Shown: positions 41,576 through 51,118, counted from the stretch's first letter. The stretch is 64,000 bases of DNA from Vibrio maerlii (GCF_003415655.1 NZ_QRHC01000007.1:186001-250000), one strand, 5' to 3'. Notes: generated by a model not told the origin, from the sequence alone. Program-made: numbers and translations.

Positions 41576-42556
41576 TTAATTTCGTATAACAATCTTTCTT
41601 GGAATCAGCTCTACCCCAGCCTCATAACGCTTTGCCGACGCATTCAACGCGAGCGCCATCGCGCTATCGGCAATCAGCTCAAACTGCTGTGGTAGAGAGT
41701 TTACTTTACAAGGTAAGAAGTCGAGTAATCGGTTGTCGCCAAAGGTGGCAAGCTTGATATCATCCATTTGCGAAGGATGTTTGAGTAATACATCTATGAC
41801 ACCCTCTAATAAGGTATAGGAGGTGGTAATGATCGCATTGGGTAAGTTATCGTCATCAATCCATTGGCTGACTAACTTGGCTCCTTCTTCTCGAGAGAAG
41901 TGCTCACCGTAAACAACCTGTGTTGAGACTTCCTTCTTCTTACACAATGCTTTAAACCCTTGCTCTCGTTCTTGAGAGACCTTTAGATTAGGTAGTGCAC
42001 CGATGAGCCCAACACTTTCAACCCAAATATTGATTGCGGATTCAGTGAGCTTGTAAGCGCCATCAAAATCTTCACTTAATACACAGCTGAAGTGTTCATC
42101 GTTAAGCGGACGGTCAATCGCGATGATTGGCGTTCCTGAGTTTTGTAGCTTCAGGTAATGTTCATTGGCATTGGGTAAGCAGCTCGCGACAAATAAGGCA
42201 TCAATACGGCGGCTGATCAGTGCTTCTGCAACTTTAACTTCCGTCTCTGGTTCGTCATCTGAACAACCAATTAGAATCTGAAAGCCGGCTTTACGAGAGT
42301 TTTGCTCTAACAGTTTTGCTAAACGAGCGTAACTGGTGTTCTCAAGATCCGGAATGATCAAACCAAACGATCGAGAGTTTCCGGCACGAAGTGCAGATGC
42401 CGCCAGGTCTGGCTTGTAGTTGTACTCTTCGACAACTGCCATCACCTTTCTTTGCGTTTTTTCACTGATCCGGTACTTCTGAGCTTTACCATTTATCACG
42501 TAACTAGCGGTGGTCTTAGAGACTCCTGCTAGTTTTGCTATCTCATCTAACGTCAT
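41576..42556 (-). CDS. cra: Cra/FruR-type LacI-family regulator
   Basis: A 326-residue protein. The Cra-type HTH (MTLDEIAKLAGVSKTTASYVINGKAQKYRISEKTQRKV) with the long hinge YKPDLAASALRAGNSRSFGLIIPDLENTSYARLAK. It is divergent from fruBKA. Three Cra-type boxes (GCTGAA-N4-TTCAG) lie between. Cra responds to fructose-1-phosphate and controls carbon flux, so it probably represses fruBKA when fructose is absent. Confidence 0.92.
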   Translation of the reverse strand: MTLDEIAKLAGVSKTTASYVINGKAQKYRISEKTQRKVMAVVEEYNYKPDLAASALRAGNSRSFGLIIPDLENTSYARLAKLLEQNSRKAGFQILIGCSDDEPETEVKVAEALISRRIDALFVASCLPNANEHYLKLQNSGTPIIAIDRPLNDEHFSCVLSEDFDGAYKLTESAINIWVESVGLIGALPNLKVSQEREQGFKALCKKKEVSTQVVYGEHFSREEGAKLVSQWIDDDNLPNAIITTSYTLLEGVIDVLLKHPSQMDDIKLATFGDNRLLDFLPCKVNSLPQQFELIADSAMALALNASAKRYEAGVELIPRKIVIRN

Positions 42557-42626
42557 TCTTTAAGCCTTGTTCTGTGCGCCGGATCATAATAATACACACT
42601 TGATCCTTGGATAAGTTGAATTATAA

Positions 42627-42642
42627 GCTGAATCGATTCAGT
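42627..42642. promoter_or_regulatory. Cra box 1
   Basis: GCTGAATCGATTCAGT, the canonical Cra operator, 71 bp upstream of the cra start. Confidence 0.85.
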
Positions 42643-42648
42643 ATAAAA

Positions 42649-42664
42649 GCTGAAAGGATTCAGC
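42649..42664. promoter_or_regulatory. Cra box 2
   Basis: GCTGAAAGGATTCAGC, 22 bp (two helical turns) from box 1. Confidence 0.8.
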
Positions 42665-42768
42665 AAAGCTCGAAAGTAGAGATAGCTCACCAAATTGAGT
42701 GTTCTGTAATCAATTCAGAGTTTTTCTGAGTTCTTTAAAGTAAAGAACCATTTTTTATTTAACTATTT

Positions 42769-42784
42769 GCTGAATCGATTCAGT
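42769..42784 (+). promoter_or_regulatory. Cra box 3, proximal to fruB
   Basis: GCTGAATCGATTCAGT, identical to box 1, 87 bp upstream of fruB. The 314-bp gap 42557-42870 holds these three boxes and no gene. Confidence 0.85.
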
Positions 42785-42870
42785 TCCTCGGCGAAACAGT
42801 ATCAACAAGATGTAATCAAGGCAGCGGCTAGTGCTGCTTTGTATAACAGATAACTTAGGTTGGAGAGCCC

Positions 42871-44007
42871 ATGCTTAAGCTAAACAACGATGACATCACC
42901 CTCGCGCAATCAGCGTCAAATAAGTTTGAAGCGATCAAGAACATTGCTCAGTCCCTTACGGATAAAGGCCAGGTAGAACAGGGTTATGTTGAAGGAATGC
43001 TAAACCGTGAAAACCAGAACTCGACGTTTTTGGGCAACGGTATTGCGATTCCACACGGTACCACAGACACCCGTGAGATGGTAAAAACCACAGGCGTAGC
43101 CGTTCACCACTTCCCACAAGGGGTTGAATGGGGTGATGGTAATACTGTGTATGTGGCAATTGGTATCGCTGCAAAATCGGATGAACATTTAGGCATTCTC
43201 AAGCAGCTTACTAAAGTGCTTGGTGCCGACGGTGTAGAAGAGCGTCTGCGCAATGCAAGTTCGGCACAAGATATCATTGCACTACTGCATGGTGATATTC
43301 AGCTTGAGGCTGATTTTGATGCGTCTCTGGTGCAGTTGTTATTCCCTGCAAGCGATATGGTTCAAATGAGCGCCGTTGCTGGCGGTTTACTGAAAAATAC
43401 AGGCTGCGCAGAAAGCGAGTTCGTGGCTGATTTGGTAACGAAAGAACCGACTCACCTAGGTAAAGGACTATGGCTTGTTGGTAGTAACAAACAAGTAAAT
43501 CGCACTGGCGTATCCTTTGTTTCTACTGCCAATTATTGTGAATATCAAGGCGAGAAAGTTCGTGCTTTGGTTGCGTTCGCTGCCTGTAACAATGCACACC
43601 AATCGATCCTTAAAACCTTGTCTGAAATGGTGTTCAAGGGTGAGCAAGACAAGCTTCTTGATGCTTCAATCGAACAAGTTATTGGTTTGCTAAAAGGTGA
43701 AGAAGTGGTGGCTGCTGAAGCTGCGAATGATGACAACGTAGCCGTGTTCAAAATTAAGAATGCGCACGGTCTTCATGCTCGCCCTGGTGCAATGCTGGTG
43801 GCAGAAGCGAAGAAGTTCGAGTCAAACATTCGCGTAGCAAACCTAGACGGCGAAGGTAAAGCGGTGAACGCTAAGAGCCTGATGAAGGTTATCGCGCTTG
43901 GCGTAAAACACGGTCATAGCCTGCAGTTTACTGCAGAAGGCGTGGATGCATCTAAAGCTCTAGAGTCCATCGGTCAAGCTATCGCATCCGGTCTTGGTGA
44001 GGGTTGA
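42871..44007 (+). CDS. fruB: Fructose PTS EIIA-HPr fusion (FPr/DTP)
   Basis: A 378-residue protein (E. coli FruB 376). The EIIA domain has active H62 in AIPHGTT, then a central M region, and the C-terminal HPr has H302 in NAHGLHARPGAM with the regulatory segment VNAKSLMKVIALGV. It passes phosphate from Enzyme I to FruA. It is first in the fruBKA operon, with the stop 4 nt before the fruK start. Confidence 0.95.
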   Translation: MLKLNNDDITLAQSASNKFEAIKNIAQSLTDKGQVEQGYVEGMLNRENQNSTFLGNGIAIPHGTTDTREMVKTTGVAVHHFPQGVEWGDGNTVYVAIGIAAKSDEHLGILKQLTKVLGADGVEERLRNASSAQDIIALLHGDIQLEADFDASLVQLLFPASDMVQMSAVAGGLLKNTGCAESEFVADLVTKEPTHLGKGLWLVGSNKQVNRTGVSFVSTANYCEYQGEKVRALVAFAACNNAHQSILKTLSEMVFKGEQDKLLDASIEQVIGLLKGEEVVAAEAANDDNVAVFKIKNAHGLHARPGAMLVAEAKKFESNIRVANLDGEGKAVNAKSLMKVIALGVKHGHSLQFTAEGVDASKALESIGQAIASGLGEG

Positions 44008-44011
44008 TCCT

Positions 44012-45001
44012 ATGAGTAAGTCAAAAACAAACAAGGTTGTGACCATTACGCTCAATCCAGCATTGGACTTAACGGGTAGCCTTTCACAACTGAATGTTGG
44101 TTCTGTAAGCCTGGTTAACAAAAGCAATCTGCATGCAGCGGGTAAGGGCGTTAATGTGGCCAAGGTGCTGAGCGATTTGGGTGCAGACGTTACGGTTACG
44201 GGTTTTTTAGGTAAAGACAACCCAGAGCTTTTCCACCAATTGTTTAACGACATTAAAGTGACGGACCGCTTCGTTGAAGTGGATGGCGCAACACGCATCA
44301 ACGTTAAATTGGTCGAAGAAAGTGGCTCAGTAAGCGACATCAATTTCCCTGGTGTTCAGGTTACTTCCGATGATATTGCTCGCTTTGAAGCGACGTTATT
44401 TGAGCTTGCTGAAAGCCATGACTACTTCGTGCTTGCCGGTAGTCTTCCTGGTGGAGTAACGCCTGAGCAGTGCGCGGGTTGGATTGAGAAACTGCATCAA
44501 CAAGGAAAAAAAGTACTGTTCGATAGCAGCAAAGCAGCGCTTCGTGCAGGCATTGAGTCTCATCCTTGGTTAATCAAACCAAACGATGAAGAGCTTGGCG
44601 AGTTTGTAGGCGAGCACTTAGATACAGCAGAAAAATGCCAACGTGCAGCAACATCGTTAAGTGCAAAAGGTATCGAGAACATTGTGGTATCGATGGGCTC
44701 TGATGGTGTGATGTGGCTAAACGACAATGCTTGGCTACGTTCACAGCCGCCTCGCATGGATGTAGTGAGCACGGTAGGGGCAGGTGACACACTTGTCGCA
44801 GGTCTATGCTGGGGGCACATGCAACAGATGCCAAAGTCAGAATTACTCCGCTTTGCGACGGCGCTTTCAGCTTTAGCTGTAAGCCAAGTCGGTGTGGGTC
44901 TAACCAGTCAACAAGAACTGGAATCTATTCAGCTGAAAACTGAAGTGAATGAATTATCTCCAATTACGAACTTAAACATGTCTGTTAAAGACATGATCTA
45001 A
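44012..45001 (+). CDS. fruK: 1-phosphofructokinase
   Basis: A 329-residue protein starting at ATG 44012 (GAGG eight bases upstream). PfkB signatures are TLNPALDLTG, AAGKGVNVAKVLSDLGADVTVTGFLG and VVSTVGAGDTLVAGLCWG (catalytic Asp in GAGD). It phosphorylates fructose-1-phosphate to fructose-1,6-bisphosphate. It lies between fruB and fruA. Confidence 0.95.
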   Translation: MSKSKTNKVVTITLNPALDLTGSLSQLNVGSVSLVNKSNLHAAGKGVNVAKVLSDLGADVTVTGFLGKDNPELFHQLFNDIKVTDRFVEVDGATRINVKLVEESGSVSDINFPGVQVTSDDIARFEATLFELAESHDYFVLAGSLPGGVTPEQCAGWIEKLHQQGKKVLFDSSKAALRAGIESHPWLIKPNDEELGEFVGEHLDTAEKCQRAATSLSAKGIENIVVSMGSDGVMWLNDNAWLRSQPPRMDVVSTVGAGDTLVAGLCWGHMQQMPKSELLRFATALSALAVSQVGVGLTSQQELESIQLKTEVNELSPITNLNMSVKDMI

Positions 45002-45020
45002 GGAACATAAGGTTACTACT

Positions 45021-46748
45021 ATGAATATTGCCATTATCACCGCGTGCCCAAGCGGCGTAGCGAATAGCATTCTTGCAGCTGGTTTATTAGAGCAAGCATC
45101 TGTAAAGCTAGGTTGGAATGCAAAAATTGAATGCCAATCGAGTGTAATTGAATCTACGACGTTGAGCAGTTCTGATATTGAACAAGCGGATGCGATCATT
45201 ATTGCAGCAAACACGTCGGTGGATACTTCACGCTTTGTGGGTAAGAAAGTTTATCAGGCAGACATTAAGGCTGTAACGCAAGACGCAACGGCATTTCTAG
45301 AAAATGCTGTCCAACAAGCGACTGAGCTGGTGCAAGCAACGACGCTAGAAGCGAAAACGGAAACAAGCTCGGGTGTTAAGAAGATTGTTGCGATCACTGC
45401 TTGTCCAACGGGGGTTGCACACACCTTTATGGCTGCGGAAGCGCTTGAAGAAGAAGGTAAGCGCCGTGGTCACCAGATTAAGGTTGAAACTCGTGGTTCA
45501 GTCGGTGCTAAAAACCAGCTGACAGAGCAAGAAATTGCTGAGGCAGATCTGGTCATTATCGCTGCTGACATTGAAGTACCACTTGATCGTTTCAACGGCA
45601 AGAAAATGTATCGAACTAAGACTGGCCCAGCTCTGAAGAAAACCTCCGAAGAAATGGAAAAAGCGTTCGAACAAGCAACCACTTATGAACATTCAGGCTC
45701 TGCAAGCTCAGCTGCAACTGAAGAGAAGAAAGGTGTGTACAAGCATCTCATGACAGGTGTTTCGCACATGCTACCTGTGGTTGTAGCAGGTGGTTTGATC
45801 ATTGCACTCTCTTTTGTGTTCGGTATCGAAGCGTTTAAAGAAGAAGGTACGTTGGCTGCAGCGCTAATGAACATTGGTGGTGGCTCTGCATTTGCGTTGA
45901 TGATCCCTGTTCTGGCTGGCTTTATTGCATTCTCAATCGCGGACCGTCCAGGTCTGGCTCCTGGTTTGGTTGGCGGTATGCTAGCAAGCTCAACGGGCGC
46001 AGGCTTCCTAGGTGGTATTGCGGCAGGTTTCATCGCGGGTTACTCGGCAAAACTTTTGGCGGAGAAAGTCTCCCTTCCTCAATCAATGGAAGCGCTTAAG
46101 CCTATCCTGATCATCCCATTCGTCGGTACGTTGATCACTGGTTTAGCCATGGTTTACATCGTTGGTGGTCCGGTTGCTGGCATCATGACTGCGTTAACTG
46201 ACTTCCTAAACAATATGGGCTCTGACAGTGCAGTACTATTAGGTATTATCCTTGGTGCAATGATGTGTTTCGACCTTGGTGGTCCGGTAAACAAAGCCGC
46301 TTACGCATTTGGTGTTGGTCTACTGGCTTCTCAAACTTACGCACCTATGGCGGCGATCATGGCTGCGGGTATGGTACCTGCACTAGGTATGGGGCTTGCG
46401 ACTTTCATTGCTAAGAACAAATTTGAGCAAAGCGAGCGCGAAGCGGGCAAAGCGTCATTTGTACTTGGCCTGTGCTTTATCTCTGAGGGTGCAATCCCGT
46501 TTGCTGCGAAAGATCCAATGCGTGTAATCCCAGCGTGTATGGCCGGTGGTGCACTGACTGGTGCGTTATCTATGCTGTTTGGCGCTCAACTTATGGCTCC
46601 ACACGGCGGTCTATTTGTTCTACTAATTCCAAACGCAATTACACCTGTACTGATGTACTTAGTAGCCATTGCAGCAGGTACGGCGGTAACGGGATTCGGT
46701 TATGCGTTCCTGAAAGGTCGCGAAGATGCTAAACAAGTGACGGCTTAA
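45021..46748 (+). CDS. fruA: PTS fructose-specific EIIB'BC component
   Basis: A 575-residue protein. Two EIIB-type domains: a degenerate first (IITACPSGVANSIL) and the active second (AITACPTGVAHTFMAAEALEEEGKRRGH). The membrane EIIC domain follows (HMLPVVVAGGLIIALSFVFG..., DLGGPVNKAAYAFG). It imports fructose as fructose-1-phosphate. It is last in fruBKA, 19 nt after fruK. Confidence 0.95.
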   Translation: MNIAIITACPSGVANSILAAGLLEQASVKLGWNAKIECQSSVIESTTLSSSDIEQADAIIIAANTSVDTSRFVGKKVYQADIKAVTQDATAFLENAVQQATELVQATTLEAKTETSSGVKKIVAITACPTGVAHTFMAAEALEEEGKRRGHQIKVETRGSVGAKNQLTEQEIAEADLVIIAADIEVPLDRFNGKKMYRTKTGPALKKTSEEMEKAFEQATTYEHSGSASSAATEEKKGVYKHLMTGVSHMLPVVVAGGLIIALSFVFGIEAFKEEGTLAAALMNIGGGSAFALMIPVLAGFIAFSIADRPGLAPGLVGGMLASSTGAGFLGGIAAGFIAGYSAKLLAEKVSLPQSMEALKPILIIPFVGTLITGLAMVYIVGGPVAGIMTALTDFLNNMGSDSAVLLGIILGAMMCFDLGGPVNKAAYAFGVGLLASQTYAPMAAIMAAGMVPALGMGLATFIAKNKFEQSEREAGKASFVLGLCFISEGAIPFAAKDPMRVIPACMAGGALTGALSMLFGAQLMAPHGGLFVLLIPNAITPVLMYLVAIAAGTAVTGFGYAFLKGREDAKQVTA

Positions 46749-46783
46749 TCCCCCAATAAGCCATCTATAAAGTCGTGACGAAC

Positions 46784-46818
46784 AAGCCCCACAGCTGTCG
46801 AGTTGGTGGGGCTTTTGT
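46784..46818 (+). terminator. fruBKA terminator
   Basis: Stem AAGCCCCAC / GTGGGGCTT followed by TTGTTT. Confidence 0.8.
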
Positions 46819-46828
46819 TTATCTGGGC

Positions 46829-47278
46829 TTACTTGAAGATGAGTGCCAATACGTGCATAAACACCACAAAGCTAGTGAGTTTGCTACGCATGGTTAAATA
46901 AAAAGAGCGTTCTTCTTTGCGACTCTCACTCATATTGTGTCTTTCGATAAACCAGATTGAGAGGTAACCTGCGGTCAGAAGCATCGTTGCAAGATAGAAG
47001 TTGTTGCTATCAATTAACAATACTAACCAAGCCACGAGAGCGAACACATTGCTCACAATGAGCAGATTCTGTACTGCGTCATTCTGTTTAGAAGCAATGC
47101 CACTGCCCCACAACACACCAGAAAGAAAGCTTAAGATTACTGCGCTGTAGGTCGTAAAAACCGTCGCACCGTTTAGGTTGAGTAGCTCGATGTTGGATAT
47201 TGTAAGAATCAATCCGACAGAAAAGGGTACGAGCCCCAAATAGCCGAGACTTAACATGGTTTTGTTTGTCGGAGACAT
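46829..47278 (-). CDS. DUF3429 membrane protein
   Basis: A 149-residue protein with about five hydrophobic helices (LGYLGLVPFSVGLILTI, TTYSAVILSFLSGVLWG, LLIVSNVFALVAWLVLLI, ATMLLTAGYLSIWFIE, SFVVFMHVLALIF). The N-terminal L-G-x-L-G-L-x-P-F and F-L-S-G-V-x-W-G motifs fit DUF3429. The function is unknown. It is downstream of the peroxidase gene on the same strand (16 nt gap), so it is likely co-transcribed. Confidence 0.8.
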   Translation of the reverse strand: MSPTNKTMLSLGYLGLVPFSVGLILTISNIELLNLNGATVFTTYSAVILSFLSGVLWGSGIASKQNDAVQNLLIVSNVFALVAWLVLLIDSNNFYLATMLLTAGYLSIWFIERHNMSESRKEERSFYLTMRSKLTSFVVFMHVLALIFK

Positions 47279-47294
47279 GCCTCACTCTCCCTTT

Positions 47295-47855
47295 CTATAA
47301 CTGGTCTTGAATCGCATTGACTAGGGTGCTGCTCATCGGTGACGTGGTACTTGGAAATGTACCGACGACCTTGCCATCTTTATTAATCAAGAATTTGTAG
47401 AAGTTCCATTTCGGAGTGATGCCTGCTTGCTGACTGATCTTGGTGAATACTGGATTAGCATCTGCTCCTTTGATTGAGCTTCTTCCCATCATTGGGAAAG
47501 TTACGCCGTAGTCGAGATAGCATATCTTCGCTGTCTGCTCTTCCGAACCTCTATCTTGTCTGAAGTCGTTACTTGGGAAACCAATCACCGCAAAGTCTTG
47601 CTGGTTGAACTTTTGGTGAAGTTCCTCAAGTTCTTTGTACTGTCCGGTAAAACCGCATTGGCTTGCGGTGTTCACAACAAGCAGTGTTTTGCCTTTGAAT
47701 TCCTCGCATAAGTTTATGGTCTCGGTAGAGTTGAGCAGTCTCTGTTCGCCGTTGAGAATGTCCGGACAAGACGAAGCGACGGCATTAGAGCTGAAAAGAC
47801 CAAGCAGCGCGGGTGCAAATAACTTAATGAGTGTGTGATGGCTGAATCTCGACAT
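47295..47855 (-). CDS. Exported glutathione peroxidase family protein
   Basis: A 186-residue protein. The signal-like N-terminus (MSRFSHHTLIKLFAPALLGLFSSNAVASS) is followed by the GPx core: catalytic Cys in NTASQCGFTGQYKELEEL, then GFPSNDF and KWNFYKFLI carrying the conserved Trp. GPx-like enzymes reduce peroxides, usually with thioredoxin in bacteria. A periplasmic place is predicted. AGGAG lies seven bases before ATG 47855. Confidence 0.9.
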   Translation of the reverse strand: MSRFSHHTLIKLFAPALLGLFSSNAVASSCPDILNGEQRLLNSTETINLCEEFKGKTLLVVNTASQCGFTGQYKELEELHQKFNQQDFAVIGFPSNDFRQDRGSEEQTAKICYLDYGVTFPMMGRSSIKGADANPVFTKISQQAGITPKWNFYKFLINKDGKVVGTFPSTTSPMSSTLVNAIQDQL

Positions 47856-47941
47856 GGGTGATCTCCTAATTCCTCACTTTTCTACCTTAGCTTAGGATTG
47901 GACGATCACTTTTTGTTTGGACGAGTAGGGGTATTGAAACG

Positions 47942-47966
47942 AAAAAGCCCCGACATAAATCGGGGC
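47942..47966 (-). terminator. Fructokinase gene terminator
   Basis: Stem GCCCCGA / TCGGGGC with a TTTTT tail on the minus strand. Confidence 0.85.
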
Positions 47967-48000
47967 AAAAAGGATATGAAAATAGTAAGTTTGCTGAAAC

Positions 48001-48918
48001 TTAAATATATTCTAAAAGCGCTGCTTCTGTTGGTAGTGCAGTCATGGCACCTTTCTGAGTTGTCGCTAGAGCACCACAACCGTTCGCCCATTGAACCGCT
48101 GCATTGATGTTTTCTTGGTTGCTCCACTCGACGGTGCGTGCCAGTTTAGCCAATAGGCCACCCACAAACGCATCGCCAGCACCCGTAGTATCAACAGGCT
48201 TCACTGCCTGACCTGCGATAAGTTCTTGCGCTCCCTCAAAGATAACGAGTGCACCTTTCGCACCTTGAGTGATAAGTACAAGGGTGTTGTTGAATGGTTT
48301 AATCGCTTCGATACCAGCTTCTAGAGAGTCGGTGTCCGTTAGGAAGAACAACTCATCATCAGAGAACTTAACCACATCAGCAAGCTCGATTGCTTGACGT
48401 ACAACCGGCTTAATCTCAGCAGGGTTTGCCCAAACTTCATCACGTAGGTTAGGGTCAAAGCTTACGAAGCCACCGGCTTCTTTAATTGCACGCATCGCTT
48501 CTAGTGTGCTTGAGCGGCTTGGCTCGTTTGCTAGCGCGATCGAGCATACGTGAAGCCATTGGCCTTGGCTAAATGCTGGGATATCAGATGTTTGCATGAA
48601 CTGGTCAGCACTTGGTTTCACCATGAAAGTGAAGCTACGCTCGCCAGAATCATCAAGGTCAACGATAACAGTAGAAGTACGCTGCTCTTCGTCTAGAAGC
48701 ATGTATTCAGTGTTTACTTTCTCGTCTGTTAGCGTTTGTTTCATGAATCGACCTAGTGGATCTTGGCCAACTCGGCCGAAGAATGCAGCGTCGCCACCTA
48801 AACGAGAAATAGCTACTGCAACGTTCGCAGGAGCACCACCTGGACACTTCAGGTATGTCGTGTCGCTATCTGGGATAAGATCGACAACTGCGTCGCCTGT
48901 TAGCCAAATCTTGTTCAT
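48001..48918 (-). CDS. scrK: Fructokinase (PfkB family)
   Basis: A 305-residue protein. Ribokinase/PfkB signatures are GDAVVDLIPD, CPGGAPANVAVAISRLGG and DTTGAGDAFVGGLLA (catalytic Asp). It phosphorylates the free fructose released by the GH32 enzymes. It is divergent from the LacI-type gene at 49167; a palindrome GCTAAA-ACGG-TTTAGC lies 44 bp upstream of its start. Confidence 0.9.
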   Translation of the reverse strand: MNKIWLTGDAVVDLIPDSDTTYLKCPGGAPANVAVAISRLGGDAAFFGRVGQDPLGRFMKQTLTDEKVNTEYMLLDEEQRTSTVIVDLDDSGERSFTFMVKPSADQFMQTSDIPAFSQGQWLHVCSIALANEPSRSSTLEAMRAIKEAGGFVSFDPNLRDEVWANPAEIKPVVRQAIELADVVKFSDDELFFLTDTDSLEAGIEAIKPFNNTLVLITQGAKGALVIFEGAQELIAGQAVKPVDTTGAGDAFVGGLLAKLARTVEWSNQENINAAVQWANGCGALATTQKGAMTALPTEAALLEYI

Positions 48919-48961
48919 ATAATTTACCTTGTATCTGCAATTACTATACTTATATTATAAA

Positions 48962-48977
48962 GCTAAAACGGTTTAGC
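48962..48977. promoter_or_regulatory. LacI-type operator upstream of fructokinase
   Basis: GCTAAAACGGTTTAGC, a 6-bp arm palindrome with central CG, between scrK and the divergent LacI-family gene. It differs from the ScrR and Cra boxes. Confidence 0.65.
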
Positions 48978-49166
48978 GAGTCAAATGGGATTGTGTATTT
49001 TTTTGTCCAACGCCTAAAAACTGTGATCACTCGCTATATTAATCGTGTCTCAATAGCAAAATTACCGCAAAATAAAGACGCACGGTACAGATTGTGCGAT
49101 GGAACAAGTATGATGTTACAGAATATGGATGACCGTCGTGCATTCGCATTGCAATAAAGGAAAGTA

Positions 49167-50177
49167 ATGACAAGTAAGAAGTTAAAGTTAGCAGATATCG
49201 CAGAGCTAGCGGGTGTATCAAAGTCGACAGTAAGCTTTGTGCTCAATGGTCATGCGAAGAAACATCGTATTAATGAAGAGACCGTAAAGAAGGTTGAAGA
49301 GGTGGCTCGTGCCAATAATTACTCACCAAGTATTTATGCTCGCGCGCTTAAGTCTAAGCAAACTTATACTATCGGCCTTGTTATTCCTGACCTTGCTAAC
49401 ATGGGTTTTGCCAACACAGCAAAGCGTTTAGAAACCCTGTGTCGTGACAATGGTTATCAACTTCTTATTGCTTCTTCTGAAGATCATCCTGAAATGGAGA
49501 AGCAAGCTATTCAGAGCTTGATTGACCGCCAGGTAGACCTCCTATTTGTTGCGTCTTCAATGACCGATGAAAGCTACTTCGAGCAAGTGAAGAAAACCAC
49601 TCCAGTCATCTTGTTTGACCGTGTGGTCGAAAGCGATAAGTTCTATTCAGTCAAAACAGATGCGGCTTCTGCGACCCGTAAAGTCGTCAGTGTGCTCGCA
49701 AAAGAAGTGACGGAATGTGTGTACATTGGTGGTCAGCTAGAGCTGTCACCAAGTAAAGAACGTTTTTCTGGTTATCTTGCTGGTATCGCTGAGGCGGGTC
49801 TGGAGTACAACGAGAACTTTGTATTCAGTAAAGACTACCAGCCAGAATCAGGCTACGAGCTGATGGGGCAAGTAGTTGAGCAACTTGGCCGCGTGCCTCA
49901 GTCTGTCTTTACTGCGTCGTACTCCTTGCTTGAAGGTGTGTTGCGATACCTTACAGAAAAAGATCTTCTCACCGCAGAACTTCGTTTAGCGACCTTCGAT
50001 AACTATTCAGTTCTAGATTGTCTTCCTGTAAAGGTGGATTCAGTAGAGCAAGATAGTGAGCAGATCGCGCAAGCCCTATTCGAGTTTGCGAAAAGCCTCA
50101 TCAGTGATCCAAAGTCTCAACCAGAGCAACGAGAGCTAACTGCTAAGATTCACTTTAGACGCCAAGCGGCGGCATAG
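49167..50177 (+). CDS. LacI-family regulator of the second fructoside locus
   Basis: A 336-residue protein with a Cra-like HTH (LADIAELAGVSKSTVSFVLNGHAKKHRINEETVKKVEEVARANNY) and sugar-binding core (IGLVIPDLANMGFANTAKRLE). It is related to the Cra-type protein at 41576. It is divergent from scrK and followed 11 nt later by a GntR gene. It probably controls scrK through the GCTAAAACGGTTTAGC palindrome. Confidence 0.85.
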   Translation: MTSKKLKLADIAELAGVSKSTVSFVLNGHAKKHRINEETVKKVEEVARANNYSPSIYARALKSKQTYTIGLVIPDLANMGFANTAKRLETLCRDNGYQLLIASSEDHPEMEKQAIQSLIDRQVDLLFVASSMTDESYFEQVKKTTPVILFDRVVESDKFYSVKTDAASATRKVVSVLAKEVTECVYIGGQLELSPSKERFSGYLAGIAEAGLEYNENFVFSKDYQPESGYELMGQVVEQLGRVPQSVFTASYSLLEGVLRYLTEKDLLTAELRLATFDNYSVLDCLPVKVDSVEQDSEQIAQALFEFAKSLISDPKSQPEQRELTAKIHFRRQAAA

Positions 50178-50188
50178 AGCGCAGTATT

Positions 50189-50908
50189 ATGAGTGATATC
50201 TATACCCAGCAGGCGTTACCGCTTTATCTGCAAGTTGCCGAAGACTTAAAGCAAGCGATTGATTCAGGCGTTTACCCTGCATCAACAAAACTGCCTTCTG
50301 AGAATCAACTGGTCGAGCAATTAAAAGTCAGCCGAGTAACCGTGCGTAAGGCGCTGAGCCACCTCAATGAACTGGGCTACACCTATGCGGAGAAAGGCAA
50401 GGGCACGTTTGTGAAGCCAACTAAGCTCAAGCACGATTTCCTGTCGATGTCGGGGTTATCACAAGAAGCTGTCGGCATGCGCACTGAAAACAAGGTCGTC
50501 AGTTTCGATGTAATTGAAGCCGATGGTGTTGTTGCTTCAAAGCTAAACATTGAACCTGGTGAGCTCGTGAACTTTGGCTCCCGTCTGCGATACGTGAACG
50601 ACGCGGTGGTCTCTTACGAGGAGTTTTATATTCCTCGAACTATGCTGCCAAACTTAACGCAACAAGATCTTGAGGGATCAAAGTTTGAGTTGTTAGGTCA
50701 TCATGGTATTGAGATGGTAAAGACTCACCAAAAGCTTAAGCCTGCCTTACCGAGCGATAAGATTCAGTTGTTGCTTGAGGTAGAGGGTGATGAGCCGATA
50801 TTGATCAACCTATCTCAAAACTATCGAGATGAAGAGCAGGTGTATGAGTATTCAGTGGTCTACTATAAATCGAGCGTCTACGATTTTGAGATAACTGCAA
50901 GAACATGA
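50189..50908 (+). CDS. GntR-family regulator with UTRA domain
   Basis: A 239-residue protein. The N-terminal GntR wHTH (PLYLQVAEDLKQAIDSGVYPASTKLPSENQLVEQLKVSRVTVRKALSHLNELGYTYAEKGKGTFV) is followed by a UTRA sensor domain (residues about 90-235). UTRA domains bind phosphorylated sugars or similar. It precedes the PTS and GH32 genes; the palindrome TGTATTA-GCA-TAATACA at 51119 is the likely operator. Confidence 0.88.
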   Translation: MSDIYTQQALPLYLQVAEDLKQAIDSGVYPASTKLPSENQLVEQLKVSRVTVRKALSHLNELGYTYAEKGKGTFVKPTKLKHDFLSMSGLSQEAVGMRTENKVVSFDVIEADGVVASKLNIEPGELVNFGSRLRYVNDAVVSYEEFYIPRTMLPNLTQQDLEGSKFELLGHHGIEMVKTHQKLKPALPSDKIQLLLEVEGDEPILINLSQNYRDEEQVYEYSVVYYKSSVYDFEITART

Positions 50909-50920
50909 TATTCCAAAAGA

Positions 50921-50953
50921 ATCCCGATGCTTAAACGCCTCGGGATTTTTTTC
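50921..50953 (+). terminator. GntR gene terminator
   Basis: Stem ATCCCGA / TCGGGAT followed by seven T residues. Confidence 0.8.
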
Positions 50954-50984
50954 GTCTGGTGTTATCAATGTTGTTTACTCTTGT

Positions 50985-51070
50985 CTTCGAGCGAAGCGAA
51001 CTATAGGACGAAGTCCGTTCTAGCAGCGTAGCGTTCTCTCTCTCAGCTTTTAAAAAGTGTGAGCTAGAAC
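50985..51070. repeat. REP-like foldback element
   Basis: Nested inverted repeats: GGAC-GAA-GTCC inside GAAC/GTTC (51000-51020), and GTTCTAGC (51018-51025) pairing with GCTAGAAC (51062-51069). Recurring GCGAAGCG and GCAGCGTAGCG motifs resemble intergenic palindromic repeats of vibrios. Confidence 0.5.
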
Positions 51071-51118
51071 AAAGTACGGTGTTTTTCTAAAAATAACACT
51101 ACCAACTTGTATTTATCC

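Noticed and set aside
43960..44343. Minus-strand frame across the fruB/fruK junction
   Set aside because: It is antisense to two well-identified operon genes and has no ribosome site.
46535..46732. Cys-rich plus-strand frame inside fruA
   Set aside because: It overlaps the conserved EIIC coding region of fruA in another frame and has no independent support.
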